Source of the DNA: Faecalispora jeddahensis
GTDB taxonomy: Bacteria; Bacillota; Clostridia; Oscillospirales; Acutalibacteraceae
NCBI RefSeq assembly: GCF_000577335.1
Contig: NZ_CBYL010000023.1
Span: 1-56,682 of the forward strand
Reading direction: 5' to 3'
Length of the DNA stretch: 56,682 nt
A program made the position numbers and the translations under genes. Below, piece after piece: positions 15,501 through 24,259 of the stretch (positions are counted from its first letter, which is position 1; every line of letters starts with the position of its first letter). The notes beneath the pieces were generated by a model that saw only the letters and a list, made by a program, of their open reading frames with translations, did not search any database and was not told the origin of the DNA.

Positions 15501-17144
15501 TTAGTTGAAGTAGCTGCGGTTACGGGCAGCCTGACCGTGCTGTGTCACGTTATACGCCACGTCGAAGCGGATGGAAACGTGATTCAGTACGGTAGAACCG
15601 CTCAGCACATCCACCACAACATAGCAGGTGCCGGGGGCCTTTCCGGTTACGCGGTAATTGCCGTTGGCCAGCCTCTGCACGGTGGCAATTCCGGTGCGGC
15701 TGGAATAAACGTTGATGGTTTTGGTGTAGGCATTTCCGGCCAGAACGACGCCAATGTCGTAAATGTTGCCGGGGGCCATGGTGTAGGTATTCGTATCGAT
15801 CATAACAGAACCGGCATACTGCACGCCGTTGTAAATCAGATCGGTATTGGTGGAGCCGTTATCGGTTCCGGTGTTCGCGCCGGCAGGGATATCCGAAGAG
15901 GGATCGCTCTTGAGCTTAAAGGTATACCCCTTGCTGTTGGCGTATGCTCGCACATAGGAGTCCGATGAGCCGCGCAGCGTCGTATTGTCTCCAAACGCAC
16001 TGCGACCGATGTCCTGTACACTGTCGGGGACAACAAGGGTATAAAGTTTCGTGCAGTCGTAGAACACACCGTCGCCGATTCCTCTCAGCCCATCCTCTAT
16101 AGTGACGGAACTGAGCATCTGGTCGTAGGCAAACAGGTCATCCTCCAGAGTATCGAGTTCGGCAGGAATATTGACGGACTGCAGGCGTGAGCAGTAAGAG
16201 AAGGCGCCCTCTCCCAACATGGAAAGATACTGGGGAAGCTTGACAGACTGCAAATTAACGCAGTAGGCAAACGCCTCGGGCTTGATTTCCTCCAGAAGTG
16301 AGGGCAGCGAAATCCCCGTCAGTGCGCGGCAGTTATAAAATGCGCGTTCCCCAATGGAATAGAGCGAGCGCGGAAGGGATACACTGGTCAGAGCGGTGCA
16401 GTTAAAAAAGGTCTTATCGGGAAGCTCTTCCATACCGTCCGGCAGGCTGGCACTTGTCAGTGCCGTGCAGTAGGAGAAAACGGAATCATCCATCTCTGAG
16501 ATTGTGCGGGGAAGAGAAACGGAAGTCAAAGCTTTGCAATAGCTGAATGCTTCCTGTCCAAGGGTAGTAAGGCCGCTGCGGAAGCTGACACTGGTAAGCT
16601 TTGAGCAGTAGCTGAATGCGTTCTCTTCAATAGTATTTACATCCGGCGGAATAGATATGCTTGTGATGCCGGAATTGTAAAAGGCCGCGTCTTCAATGAC
16701 GGTGACATTCGATGGAATCGTGATATCGTTTAAGGCGGTGCAGCCGCTGAACAGCCCGCTGCTGATTTCTGTCAGCTTTTTGGGCAGGGTGATATAATTG
16801 AGCTTGGGGCATTCCGCAAAGGCGCGGGTGCCGATCGTCTCAACACTGCTGGGCATGGAGACCGAGGCCAGACGACCGCAGTCGTAGAAAGCCTTCTCGG
16901 CGATTGTCTCAACGGAATCCGGAATTGTCACATAGGTCATACGGTTGTTTCCCGAAAACGCACTTGCGCCGATTTCGGTGACGGTGGATGGGATTTTTAC
17001 GGTAGTGTCGGTTCCGGTATACTTTGTCAGCACTCCGTTCGTTATTTTAAAATCGCTGGATGCGGCGAATACAGGCGGTGCGGAAAAAGCCGATACAGCC
17101 AATACGAAACCGATGACCAAGGTCAGCAGTTTGTATTTCTTCAT
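15501..17144 (-). CDS. Secreted BspA-like leucine-rich repeat protein
   Basis: This 547-residue exported protein has a Sec signal (KKYKLLTLVIGFVLAVSAFS, cleavage near AAS at about 28). About 15 LRR_5 repeats of 23 residues follow (pattern SVxxIGxxAFxxCxxLxxVxLP) from about residue 50 to 400. A glycine/threonine linker and a C-terminal Ig-like domain (INVYSSRTGIATVQRLANGNYRVTG) complete it. There is no sortase motif. Such proteins mediate adhesion or surface recognition in gut bacteria. AAGGGAG lies 9 nt before the ATG. It stands alone between terminators. Copy number of the repeats may vary between strains. Confidence 0.88.
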   Translation of the reverse strand: MKKYKLLTLVIGFVLAVSAFSAPPVFAASSDFKITNGVLTKYTGTDTTVKIPSTVTEIGASAFSGNNRMTYVTIPDSVETIAEKAFYDCGRLASVSMPSSVETIGTRAFAECPKLNYITLPKKLTEISSGLFSGCTALNDITIPSNVTVIEDAAFYNSGITSISIPPDVNTIEENAFSYCSKLTSVSFRSGLTTLGQEAFSYCKALTSVSLPRTISEMDDSVFSYCTALTSASLPDGMEELPDKTFFNCTALTSVSLPRSLYSIGERAFYNCRALTGISLPSLLEEIKPEAFAYCVNLQSVKLPQYLSMLGEGAFSYCSRLQSVNIPAELDTLEDDLFAYDQMLSSVTIEDGLRGIGDGVFYDCTKLYTLVVPDSVQDIGRSAFGDNTTLRGSSDSYVRAYANSKGYTFKLKSDPSSDIPAGANTGTDNGSTNTDLIYNGVQYAGSVMIDTNTYTMAPGNIYDIGVVLAGNAYTKTINVYSSRTGIATVQRLANGNYRVTGKAPGTCYVVVDVLSGSTVLNHVSIRFDVAYNVTQHGQAARNRSYFN

Positions 17145-17295
17145 AGAAACACGCTCCCTTTTTAAAAATGCATAAGATGTCGTTTCATTCTGTTAAACAA
17201 TATAACTATAATGTATCATGAGATGGAAATATTTGCAAGAAAAGTAACAAGAATGAAAAAACTGCTTTTTGCAAAATTGGGAACCATGTTTTGTG

Positions 17296-17324
17296 TTGAC
17301 CATGGCAGCAGAATGGCTTATACT
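17296..17324 (+). promoter_or_regulatory. Promoter of the cytidylate-kinase-like gene
   Basis: TTGACC is followed after 17 bp by TATACT, about 44 bp before the ATG at 17368. Confidence 0.75.
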
Positions 17325-17367
17325 GGAAATAAAGAGACCAACAGGAACCAGGCAGGAGAGTGATACA

Positions 17368-17991
17368 ATGAAAAAATTTGTCATTACGATCGCACGTGAG
17401 TACGGCAGCGGCGGCAGAACAGTCGGCAAATTGCTGGCTGAGGAGCTGGGCGTTCCGTTTTATGACAGAGAGCTGCTTCGTATGGCGTCTGACGAAAGCG
17501 GAATTAACGAGACCTTGTTTGCGAAAGCGGACGAAAATCTGAAAAGCACTGTGCTGTGGAAGGCGTTCCGCAAATCGTATTCGGGCGAACTGATTCCGCC
17601 GGACAGCGAGGATTTTGTATCTAACAGCAATTTGTTTCAGTTCCAGTCCAAGGTGATCCGCGAGCTGGCCGCGCAGGAATCCTGCGTGATTATCGGCCGC
17701 TGTGCGGATTATATTCTGCGGGACATGGATCACGTTTTAAGGCTTTATGTTCATGCGCCGATGGAATCCTGCATGGAACGGGCCAGGGTTTTCCACCCCA
17801 ATCTTTCGGATTCGGAGCTGCGCCGCCTGATTCAAAAAATCGATAAGCGCCGCGCGGAATATTACGAGTATTTCACCGGGAAACACTGGAAGGATGCGGA
17901 CAATTACGACCTGTGCTTCAACAGCAGCCAGCTTTCGTGGGATCAGTGTGTCCGGCTGGTCAAGGCATATTTGGATATTAAACTGGGTTGA
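17368..17991 (+). CDS. Cytidylate kinase-like family protein
   Basis: This 207-residue P-loop protein is of the cytidylate-kinase-like family rather than canonical Cmk. The N-terminus FVITIAREYGSGGRTVGKLLAEELGVPFYDRELL has the GSGG-type P-loop of this family. CVIIGRCADYIL is the NMP-lid region, and RVFHPNLSDSELRRLIQKIDKRRAEYYEYFTG is the LID. AGGAG lies about 9 nt before the ATG; an upstream in-frame ATG lacks a ribosome site and overlaps the promoter. The substrate is uncertain, since most Clostridia carry both this protein and a true Cmk. Confidence 0.85.
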   Translation: MKKFVITIAREYGSGGRTVGKLLAEELGVPFYDRELLRMASDESGINETLFAKADENLKSTVLWKAFRKSYSGELIPPDSEDFVSNSNLFQFQSKVIRELAAQESCVIIGRCADYILRDMDHVLRLYVHAPMESCMERARVFHPNLSDSELRRLIQKIDKRRAEYYEYFTGKHWKDADNYDLCFNSSQLSWDQCVRLVKAYLDIKLG

Positions 17992-18079
17992 CAGCCCGCA
18001 GGCCGTTAAAGCGCGACGTAGCCACAGCGTGTTCTGCGCTGTTTTTGGCGGCGGGAACGTTCAGTTGAATTCATAAATA

Positions 18080-18118
18080 AAAAGCTCCGGAGACGACTGA
18101 GTCGTCTCCGGAGCTTTT
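18080..18118. terminator. Bidirectional terminator between convergent genes
   Basis: A near-perfect 19-bp stem (AAAAGCTCCGGAGACGACT) has T runs on both strands. It abuts the stop codon of the minus-strand VOC gene. Confidence 0.85.
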
Positions 18119-18762
18119 CAGTTTTCAATCAGCATCCGGGTCTCCCCGGATTCATACTCCAGCTCGATGCTGTGAATGCTGTTCCCTTCAAACAGAACCA
18201 GGGCGGGGTCGTCGCACAGCGCACAAATCAGCGGTATCCGTTCTTTTGATGTACCGAACGAAACGCTGCGGATTCGTTTGACCCCATTGGGATGCACAAA
18301 GTTTTTGGGCTTGGGATCAATATTGAAATAGGTCATCAGAAAAGGAATCTGCAGATCGTCGGGGAACAGGCAGGTAAAGCGGAGCTTGCGGCCCTTGGTG
18401 TCATTTCTGTGAGAGGGCATGACAACATACTTCTGCTTTGCCTGATCCAGAAGCTTTTTTTCACGCTCCAGATTCGACTCGTAAGTTTCCAGCGCCAGTC
18501 CGCAGGGACCGCCCTCGTGCGTATCCCACAAATCGAGGCGGTCGGCAAACCTTTTTTTGCCCGACAGGCGCAGCAGGCGCTTTATCATTTCCGGCATGCC
18601 GGTAGAGGCAAGCAGCTCGAGGTATGGCCCGTCAGAAAAATAAATGATGGCATTATAAGCCCGCTTTGCCGAGCCGTATTCCACGGCAAAGCCCTTTTCG
18701 CGGTATTCTTCCACCGCTTTCTGCAAATCGTTTACTTTCAGGATCATGTGACTGACTTTCAT
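18118..18762 (-). CDS. VOC superfamily (glyoxalase-like) protein
   Basis: This 214-residue protein has a vicinal-oxygen-chelate N-terminus (SHMILKVNDLQKAVEEYREKGFAVEYG, IIYFSDGPYLELL). Its longer second half fits the Glyoxalase_3-like group (FTCLFPDDLQIPFLMTYF, HPNGVKRIRSVSFGTS). GAGGAG lies about 7 nt before the ATG. The substrate is unknown. It is convergent with the kinase-like gene and shares its terminator. Confidence 0.75.
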   Translation of the reverse strand: MKVSHMILKVNDLQKAVEEYREKGFAVEYGSAKRAYNAIIYFSDGPYLELLASTGMPEMIKRLLRLSGKKRFADRLDLWDTHEGGPCGLALETYESNLEREKKLLDQAKQKYVVMPSHRNDTKGRKLRFTCLFPDDLQIPFLMTYFNIDPKPKNFVHPNGVKRIRSVSFGTSKERIPLICALCDDPALVLFEGNSIHSIELEYESGETRMLIEN

Positions 18763-18934
18763 TTGTTTTCTCCTCCCGTCAGCGCCGTCGGCGCGCCATC
18801 ACAGCCGTTTGCCGAAATCAGGAATGATGGACTTCTTTGTTAGTTATAACATACAAGTGTGCGGATTTCAATTCCCCAACCTGTTTTTAGGGAAGAAATG
18901 AGGGAGGGAACGTTCGGATTCTTTCCGGTAGCTT

Positions 18935-18963
18935 TCATATTCTGATTTTCGGCCGCATATCTA
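18935..18963 (+). promoter_or_regulatory. Probable sigma-E promoter of spoIIID
   Basis: TCATATT (fits the sigma-E -35 consensus KMATATT) is followed after 14 bp by CATATCTA, 33 bp before the GTG start. SpoIIID is a known mother-cell sigma-E gene. Confidence 0.55.
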
Positions 18964-18995
18964 TAACCAATCAGATTAGTTTGGGAGGCAGAGCT

Positions 18996-19244
18996 GTGAA
19001 AGGCATAGTAGAAGAGCGAGCCGTAGAGCTGGGAGAATACATCATAGAGAACAACGCGACCGTTCGCAAAGCCGCGAAAAAATTCGGCGTCAGCAAATCC
19101 ACTGTACATAAAGATGTGGCGGAACGTCTGAAATATGTTGATCCGCAGCTGTACAAAGAAGTGAAGAATGTGCTGGAGATCAACAAGGCCCAGCGCCATA
19201 TTCGCGGCGGCATGGCCACCAGAATGAAATACAAAAAAGACTGA
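18996..19244 (+). CDS. spoIIID: Sporulation transcription factor SpoIIID
   Basis: This 82-residue DNA-binding protein adjusts the mother-cell transcription programme between sigma-E and sigma-K. The sequence KGIVEERAVELGEYIIENNA, the helix-turn-helix TVRKAAKKFGVSKSTVHKDV (about 22-41) and the basic C-terminal helix (RHIRGGMATRMKYKKD) are near-diagnostic. The GTG at 18996 is the start: GGGAGG lies 8 nt upstream and it gives the usual N-terminus. A TTG five codons earlier overlaps that site. Confidence 0.95.
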   Translation: MKGIVEERAVELGEYIIENNATVRKAAKKFGVSKSTVHKDVAERLKYVDPQLYKEVKNVLEINKAQRHIRGGMATRMKYKKD

Positions 19245-19262
19245 TCCGACCTGTGACTTCCT

Positions 19263-19287
19263 GGCAGCCGGTCTGTATCCGGCTGCC
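19263..19287 (+). terminator. Terminator after spoIIID
   Basis: A 9-bp GC-rich stem GGCAGCCGG with a 7-nt loop is followed by GCAAAAAC. It lacks a T run, so it is a modest terminator. Confidence 0.5.
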
Positions 19288-19289
19288 GC

Positions 19290-19331
19290 AAAAACGGCGG
19301 TTCCCTCTTCGAAAAGAAGGGGGAGCCGCCG
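19290..19331 (-). terminator. Terminator of the ilv operon
   Basis: CGGCGG.TCCC..TTC pairs with GAA..GGGA.CCGCCG, followed on the minus strand by TTTTT. It lies 18 bp past the ilvA stop. Confidence 0.75.
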
Positions 19332-19348
19332 CATTTGATTTTTAGGGA

Positions 19349-20548
19349 TCAGTGTTCGATCATCCGGTACCCGGCTGAAAGAAGTGCGCTGCGGATTTCT
19401 TCAATGTGCTGGTGGTTGCGTGTTTCCATCACGATGCGCAGGGTGCAGCCGTTGATGTCGCTGCCTTCGCCGGAATGGTCGTGGCGAACCGCCACCACGT
19501 TGCCTCCCATATCCGCTATAATGGCCGAAACCTCTTTGAGCTGGCCAGGCTTGTCGATCAGCTCGAGCGTCATGTCGCAGGAACGGCCGGCCTTGAGCAG
19601 GCCGCGGTTGATGATGCGGGACAAAATCGTCACATCGATATTGCCGCCGGACACCAGGCAGACGACCTTCTTGCCTTTCAGATCCAGCTTGTTAAACAGG
19701 GCGGCAGCTACCGAAACGGCGCCCGCCCCCTCGGCAATCAGCTTCTGCTGTTCAATCAGCGTCAGAATGGCGGTGGAGATTTCGTCATCGGTTACGGTCA
19801 CGATCTCGTCAACGTATTGGTCACAGATGGAATACGTCAGGTCGCCGGGCTGCTTGACGGCGATGCCGTCCGCGATCGTGCATACGCCGTTCAGGCATTC
19901 CACCTGATGATGCGCCAGCGCCTGCACCATAGACGGCGCGCCGCTGGACTGTACGCCGTACACCTTGCAGTTGGGGCTCAGCGACTTGATGGCATAAGCC
20001 ACGCCGGAAATCAGTCCGCCGCCGCCGACCGGGACGATCACCGCGTCCACGTCCGGGAGCTGGCTCAAAATTTCAAGGCCGATGGTGCCCTGGCCCGCCA
20101 TCACGTCCTCGTCGTCAAACGGGTGGATGAAGGTGCTGCCGGTTTCCTCCTGAATCTGGAGCGCGCGCTGGTATGCGTCGTCGTATACGCCGTCCACCAG
20201 CTCCACCTGTGCGCCGTACGCGCGGGTGGCTTCCACCTTTGAGATGGGGGCGGAATTCGGGATGCAGATGCAGGACTGGATGCCGCTTCTGGCGGCCGCC
20301 AGAGCCACGCCCTGCGCGTGGTTCCCGGCGGAGCAGGCGATCACGCCGCGCTCCTTCTCCTCCGGACTGAGGCGAGAGATTTTATAGTAAGCGCCGCGCA
20401 CCTTAAAGGAGCCGGTGACCTGAAGATTTTCCGTTTTCAGGTAAACCTCGCAGTCGTCGCCGATTTTCGGCGCGTGGATTAAATCGGTCTGGCGGATTAC
20501 ATCCTTTAAAACGAATGCGGCGTGGTATATTTTATCTAAGGTCAGCAT
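19349..20548 (-). CDS. ilvA: Threonine ammonia-lyase with ACT domain
   Basis: This 399-residue PLP enzyme deaminates threonine to 2-oxobutanoate, the first step to isoleucine. PLP Lys is near 49 in TGSFKVRGA. The phosphate loop is VPVGGGGLISG, and SGGNIDV is the C-terminal PLP segment. A C-terminal ACT domain (about 325-399, CDMTLELIDKPGQLKEVSAI) marks the shorter single-ACT form. The ATG at 20548 has AGGGGG 7 nt upstream and overlaps the ilvN stop by 7 nt. Last gene of ilvB-ilvN-ilvA, so all three answer to the upstream isoleucine T-box. A catabolic form is less likely in this context. Confidence 0.92.
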   Translation of the reverse strand: MLTLDKIYHAAFVLKDVIRQTDLIHAPKIGDDCEVYLKTENLQVTGSFKVRGAYYKISRLSPEEKERGVIACSAGNHAQGVALAAARSGIQSCICIPNSAPISKVEATRAYGAQVELVDGVYDDAYQRALQIQEETGSTFIHPFDDEDVMAGQGTIGLEILSQLPDVDAVIVPVGGGGLISGVAYAIKSLSPNCKVYGVQSSGAPSMVQALAHHQVECLNGVCTIADGIAVKQPGDLTYSICDQYVDEIVTVTDDEISTAILTLIEQQKLIAEGAGAVSVAAALFNKLDLKGKKVVCLVSGGNIDVTILSRIINRGLLKAGRSCDMTLELIDKPGQLKEVSAIIADMGGNVVAVRHDHSGEGSDINGCTLRIVMETRNHQHIEEIRSALLSAGYRMIEH

Positions 20549-21048
20549 GCTTCTACCCCCTGAGTGCTCATGGCCATTGCTCCTGTGCGAAGAATCTGTT
20601 CGATCTGGTACGGCTTGCACAGCTCGATCAGGCTGTTCAGCGCCGTGGCGTCGCCTACCAGCTCCAGAATCATCGTGGTGGGGGAAACCTGCAGAATCGA
20701 GGCGTGGAACGCGTTGGCCAGCGTGACGAGAAACTCGCTGTTTTCGGGTGTGCGGCGAACGCGCAGCAGCAGGTGCTCGCGCACCACCGCACTGTCCCGC
20801 TCCAGAACGGTCACCTGCTCAATTTCCTCAAGTTTGCTCAATTGTTTATCGACCTGGCGGACGATGCGGTCGTCGCCCTGCACGACGATAATCATTTCGG
20901 AATACTGCTCATCCTCCGTCTGTGCGGCCACGATGCTCATGATATTGTAGCACCGGCGGCTGAACAGGCCCGAGATGCGCAGCAGAACGCCGGGGGTGTT
21001 TTTGGCGCGCACCGACAAAATGTACTCTGTTGCTTTTGTGTCACTCAT
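20542..21048 (-). CDS. ilvN: Acetolactate synthase small (regulatory) subunit
   Basis: This 168-residue IlvN/IlvH protein has an N-terminal ACT domain (ILSVRAKNTPGVLLRISGLFSRRCYNI) that binds the feedback inhibitor. A second ferredoxin-like domain activates IlvB (LERDSAVVREHLLLRVR, ILELVGDATALNSLIELCKPY). It overlaps ilvB by 4 nt and ilvA by 7 nt, which indicates translational coupling. Confidence 0.95.
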   Translation of the reverse strand: MSDTKATEYILSVRAKNTPGVLLRISGLFSRRCYNIMSIVAAQTEDEQYSEMIIVVQGDDRIVRQVDKQLSKLEEIEQVTVLERDSAVVREHLLLRVRRTPENSEFLVTLANAFHASILQVSPTTMILELVGDATALNSLIELCKPYQIEQILRTGAMAMSTQGVEAC

Positions 21049-22739
21049 TGCTGCTGCTCCTTTTCGTCGATTTCCAAAATGGCTTCTTCTGCCGCAGAAC
21101 CTGCGGGAACCATGGGCAGAACGTTCATGTCGCTGTCGATCAGGCAGTTGATCAGGGACGGGCCCTGGTAGTCGAGCGCCTGACGGAGGACAGGCTCCAC
21201 GTCTTGGCAGGTGCGGATGGTAAAGGCTTTTACGCCGAACGCTTCGGCCAAAAGCTCGTAATTCGTCGCTTTATTCAGCGTTGTTTGAGAAAAGCGGCCG
21301 TCGTAAAACAGCTTCTGCCACTGGCGTACCATTCCCAGAACGTTATTATTTACGATCAGCTCAATCACGGGGATATTGTACTTGGCGGCGGTGGAAAGCT
21401 CCGCACAGTTCATGTGGAAGCTGCCGTCGCCCGCAACGTTGACCACCCGCAGCCCCGGCTGCGCCACCTGCGCGCCGAGCGCCGCGCCCAGGCCGAAGCC
21501 CATGGTGCCCAGTCCGCCGGAGGTGATCATGCGGCGCGGTTCTTTGAAGGGATAAAACTGCGCGGTCCACATCTGGTGCTGGCCCACCTCTGTGGAAAGG
21601 ATCAGCTGATCCCCGGCCAGATAGTGAAGCGTTTCCAGCAGATACTGCGGGGTTACGCCGCTTTCACAGACAGCCTTCTGCGAGAGCGGATACTCCCGCT
21701 GCCACGCTTTGATCTGTGCTGTCCATTCGGGGTGGCTGGCCGTTTCCAGCCGGCTGTTCAAAGCCTGTAGAATGGCACGGGCGTCGCCCTTCAGGCGGAG
21801 GTCGGCGTAGATGTTCTTATTGAATTCGGCGGAATCAATGTCGATATGCACCACGCGGCAGCCGCGCGCGAACAAATCCGCGTTGCAGATCACGCGGTCA
21901 GAAAAACGGGTGCCGACCGCGACCAGCACATCGCATTCCTTCAGTGCCAGAGCGGAGGGAACCGTGCCGTGCATGCCGAGCATGCCGAGATACCGCTCGT
22001 CGGTCTGGTCAAACCCGCCCTGACACATCAAAGAGCAGGAAACCGGGGCGTCCAGGCGCTCGGAGAGCTCCCGCAGAGCGTCGGAGGCCTCCGACGCGAT
22101 GACGCCGCCGCCCGCGTACACAAAGGGGCGCTGGCATTCCCGGAGCAGCTCCACTGCCTGCTGGAGCCTGTTTTCATCCGGAAGAACGGACGCGCTGAGC
22201 GGATGATCCGGTTTTTGGGAAGTGAATTCGCATTTGTGCGCCGTTACATCCTTCGGGATATCCACCAGCACGGGGCCCTTCCGGCCGCTTTGCGCAATGC
22301 GGAACGCTTCGCGCAGGGTGAATGCCAGGTCGCTGACATCCTTGACGATAAAGTTGTGCTTGGTGATGGGCATCGTGATCCCTGTGATGTCCACCTCCTG
22401 AAAGCTGTCCAGACCCAGAAGGCCGAGGTTGACGTTCCCCGTGATGGCAACCATCGGAACGGAATCCATATAGGCGGTGGCGATGCCGGTCACAAGGTTT
22501 GTCGCACCGGGGCCCGAGGTAGCAAGGCAAACGCCGGTTTTGCCGCTGGCGCGGGCATACCCGTCGGCAGCGTGGGCCGCGCCCTGCTCGTGAGAGGTTT
22601 CGATGTGGTTGATCTTGTCCCGGTACTCGTACAGGGCGTCGTAAATGTTCAGTACCGCTCCACCCGGATACCCGAATACGGTGGTGGCGTCCTGTTCCAG
22701 TAAGCATTCCATAATAATCTGCGCGCCGGTTAACAGCAT
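21045..22739 (-). CDS. ilvB: Acetolactate synthase large (catalytic) subunit
   Basis: This 564-residue TPP enzyme makes acetolactate and acetohydroxybutyrate. The N-terminal domain has VFGYPGGAVLNIYDALYEY and the catalytic Glu in ETSHEQGAAHAADGYARASG. The FAD-binding middle domain spans about 190-330. The C-terminal TPP motif is GDGSFHMNCAEL...NNNVLGMV. GGAGG lies 8-9 nt before the ATG at 22739. It is the first gene after the T-box leader. Confidence 0.96.
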   Translation of the reverse strand: MLLTGAQIIMECLLEQDATTVFGYPGGAVLNIYDALYEYRDKINHIETSHEQGAAHAADGYARASGKTGVCLATSGPGATNLVTGIATAYMDSVPMVAITGNVNLGLLGLDSFQEVDITGITMPITKHNFIVKDVSDLAFTLREAFRIAQSGRKGPVLVDIPKDVTAHKCEFTSQKPDHPLSASVLPDENRLQQAVELLRECQRPFVYAGGGVIASEASDALRELSERLDAPVSCSLMCQGGFDQTDERYLGMLGMHGTVPSALALKECDVLVAVGTRFSDRVICNADLFARGCRVVHIDIDSAEFNKNIYADLRLKGDARAILQALNSRLETASHPEWTAQIKAWQREYPLSQKAVCESGVTPQYLLETLHYLAGDQLILSTEVGQHQMWTAQFYPFKEPRRMITSGGLGTMGFGLGAALGAQVAQPGLRVVNVAGDGSFHMNCAELSTAAKYNIPVIELIVNNNVLGMVRQWQKLFYDGRFSQTTLNKATNYELLAEAFGVKAFTIRTCQDVEPVLRQALDYQGPSLINCLIDSDMNVLPMVPAGSAAEEAILEIDEKEQQQ

Positions 22740-22785
22740 GTTTTTTCCTCCTGCAATGAATTTTCGTTCCGGGGAGGATGCAAAT

Positions 22786-23045
22786 AAAAAAGCCCCCGCC
22801 TCCGGTTTCCCAGAGGCGAGGGCGTCAGCTCCCGCGGTACCACTCTGTATTGCTGCCCAGTACAGGCAGCATCTTGCTGCATATCTAACAATATGCTTCC
22901 CAATAACGGAGGAAATCCGGACTCAGCTTACTACCCAGCGGTTTCAGCCGTCTGCTCAAGGGTGATGTCCTGTGGGCGCCTTGCTGCCTCGCACCAACCG
23001 GCAGCTCTCTGAAAAGACGGTATCTCACATTCGTGTCCCTATCAA
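22786..23045 (-). promoter_or_regulatory. T-box riboswitch (isoleucine, AUC specifier) of ilvBNA
   Basis: A leader of about 260 nt on the minus strand has stem I with the GGTTGGTGCGAGG (AG-bulge/GNUG) region. The probable specifier is ATC at 22964-22966 within GGACATCACC. The T-box is AGAGTGGTACCGCGG (22832-22846), whose UGGU is complementary to an ACCA tRNA end. A terminator (GCCCCCGCCTCCGG/CCAGAGGCGAGGGCG, T6) follows. Uncharged tRNA-Ile would stabilise the antiterminator and switch on ilvBNA. The T-box call is secure; the specifier is read from position in stem I and less certain. Confidence 0.92.
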
Positions 23046-23066
23046 AGCATTTTTTCTGTTGCTATC

Positions 23067-23095
23067 ATAGTATTCGATTGTTTTTGGTTTGTCAA
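23067..23095 (-). promoter_or_regulatory. Promoter of the ilv T-box transcript
   Basis: On the minus strand TTGACA (23090-23095) is followed after 17 bp by TACTAT (23067-23072). Confidence 0.85.
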
Positions 23096-23154
23096 GAGGG
23101 ACAGGCAGAAAATTTGTTTTCCTGAAAAGACAGAAATAGAGAAATCAGGGCAGG

Positions 23155-23877
23155 TCAGGCTCTGTCGCCGAGCAGAGTCGATACGACCCCACACAGGATT
23201 CCGCCCACGGGGAACACCACCCAGCCCGGGTGCCACAGGCCAAACAAAAAGCCGAGAAGGAGGAACACCGCTGTCGCTATCAGCATAATGGCGCCGCTCA
23301 GCCGGCCTGCAAGCGTATCGTCCTGCCCCCTGGAAGCGTGGCGGTGGTGGTAAACAGGCGCGGACGGCTGGTATTGCTGCAGCTGCTCCTCCCAGTAGGA
23401 TTTCTGCATCCCGAAGTAAACGAACAGGCTGACCCCGGCGGCAACCAGCAGGAAGAAGATAGTCGTAGCCAGAAAGCCTTCGCCGAAAATCGCTTCAAAA
23501 ATCTGCTGCATCACAATGGCGAGGATACAGCAGACCACCCCTGCGGTGATCGCGATGGCAAAGCGGCCGCGGAACGCCTCATAGCCGCGCAGCAGCTCTT
23601 CAGGAATAGAGGGAGGGTAGCTCCCTGCCGTTGACGCTGCGGTAGGGGAATCCTGATCCTCCGAAATCCCCAGCTCCTGCCGGATTTCATCCATGCTGCC
23701 GAATTCCGAGATCACGGCCCCGAAAGCCTCGTTTTCGTTCTTCCCCTCTTTTAAAAGCGCTTCATAGCGCTCCTCCATGCTTTCAATGATGTTCATTTTC
23801 ACTTCGGCGACCTCTTTCGTGCGGGGCAAGGAGGCAAAGGAATTCTCTACGTAAATCTGAATTTTACTCATGCTCAT
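23155..23877 (-). CDS. Membrane protein with permease-prefix-like N-terminus
   Basis: This 240-residue protein starts with a helical soluble domain (YVENSFASLPRTKEVAEVKMNIIESMEERYEALLKEGKNENEAF). That is the pattern of DUF1700/permease-prefix domains regularly encoded beside PadR regulators. Four membrane segments follow (about 110-135, 142-165, 200-220, 222-238). The ATG at 23877 has GGAG 7 nt upstream and overlaps padR by 14 nt. It probably works with, and is repressed by, the PadR protein. The actual function is unknown. Confidence 0.75.
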   Translation of the reverse strand: MSMSKIQIYVENSFASLPRTKEVAEVKMNIIESMEERYEALLKEGKNENEAFGAVISEFGSMDEIRQELGISEDQDSPTAASTAGSYPPSIPEELLRGYEAFRGRFAIAITAGVVCCILAIVMQQIFEAIFGEGFLATTIFFLLVAAGVSLFVYFGMQKSYWEEQLQQYQPSAPVYHHRHASRGQDDTLAGRLSGAIMLIATAVFLLLGFLFGLWHPGWVVFPVGGILCGVVSTLLGDRA

Positions 23878-24214
23878 GCTCGTTCTCCTCTTTCTCACTG
23901 GTAAAATAGTCTACGATCTGCCTGGTCAGCTTCCATTCGCCGCACTTCTCGCGATAATACGATCTTCCGGCATTGGTGATGGTGAAATATGTGCGGGGTT
24001 TGCCGAAGGATTCCGAACCGTGATAGCTGGCGATATATCCGCTTTTTTCCAGGCGGTTGATGGCGGAATACAAGGTTGTTTCTTTCATGCTGTAAATTCC
24101 CTTGGTGCGTGTCTGTATTTCCTTCGAGATTTCATATCCGTAAGAGTCGTGTTCCAGCAGAAGAAACAGGATCATGATGTCGTTGTAGCCGCGCATGATA
24201 TCGCTGCTGATCAA
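23864..24214 (-). CDS. PadR-family transcriptional regulator
   Basis: This 116-residue winged-helix protein has typical PadR order: SDIMRGYNDIMILFLLLEHDSYGYEISKEI, IYSMKETTLYSAINRLEKSGYI and the wing PRTYFTITNAGRSYY. The start is TTG at 24214 with AGGAGGAGG upstream. It forms a two-gene operon with the overlapping membrane protein, a common PadR arrangement for autoregulated envelope-stress responses. Confidence 0.88.
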   Translation of the reverse strand: MISSDIMRGYNDIMILFLLLEHDSYGYEISKEIQTRTKGIYSMKETTLYSAINRLEKSGYIASYHGSESFGKPRTYFTITNAGRSYYREKCGEWKLTRQIVDYFTSEKEENEHEHE

Positions 24215-24259
24215 ATTAGTTCCTCCTCCTTTTATTACTACGTCTGTTGAAGTAATTTG

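Noticed and set aside
15501-17144. Tandem DNA repeat or CRISPR-like periodicity
   Set aside because: The roughly 69-bp periodicity is the coding of leucine-rich repeats; units are too diverged for a CRISPR array and there are no spacers.
17206-17733. 175-codon minus-strand frame opposite the cytidylate-kinase-like gene
   Set aside because: Shadow frame; the plus-strand gene has promoter, ribosome site and family motifs.
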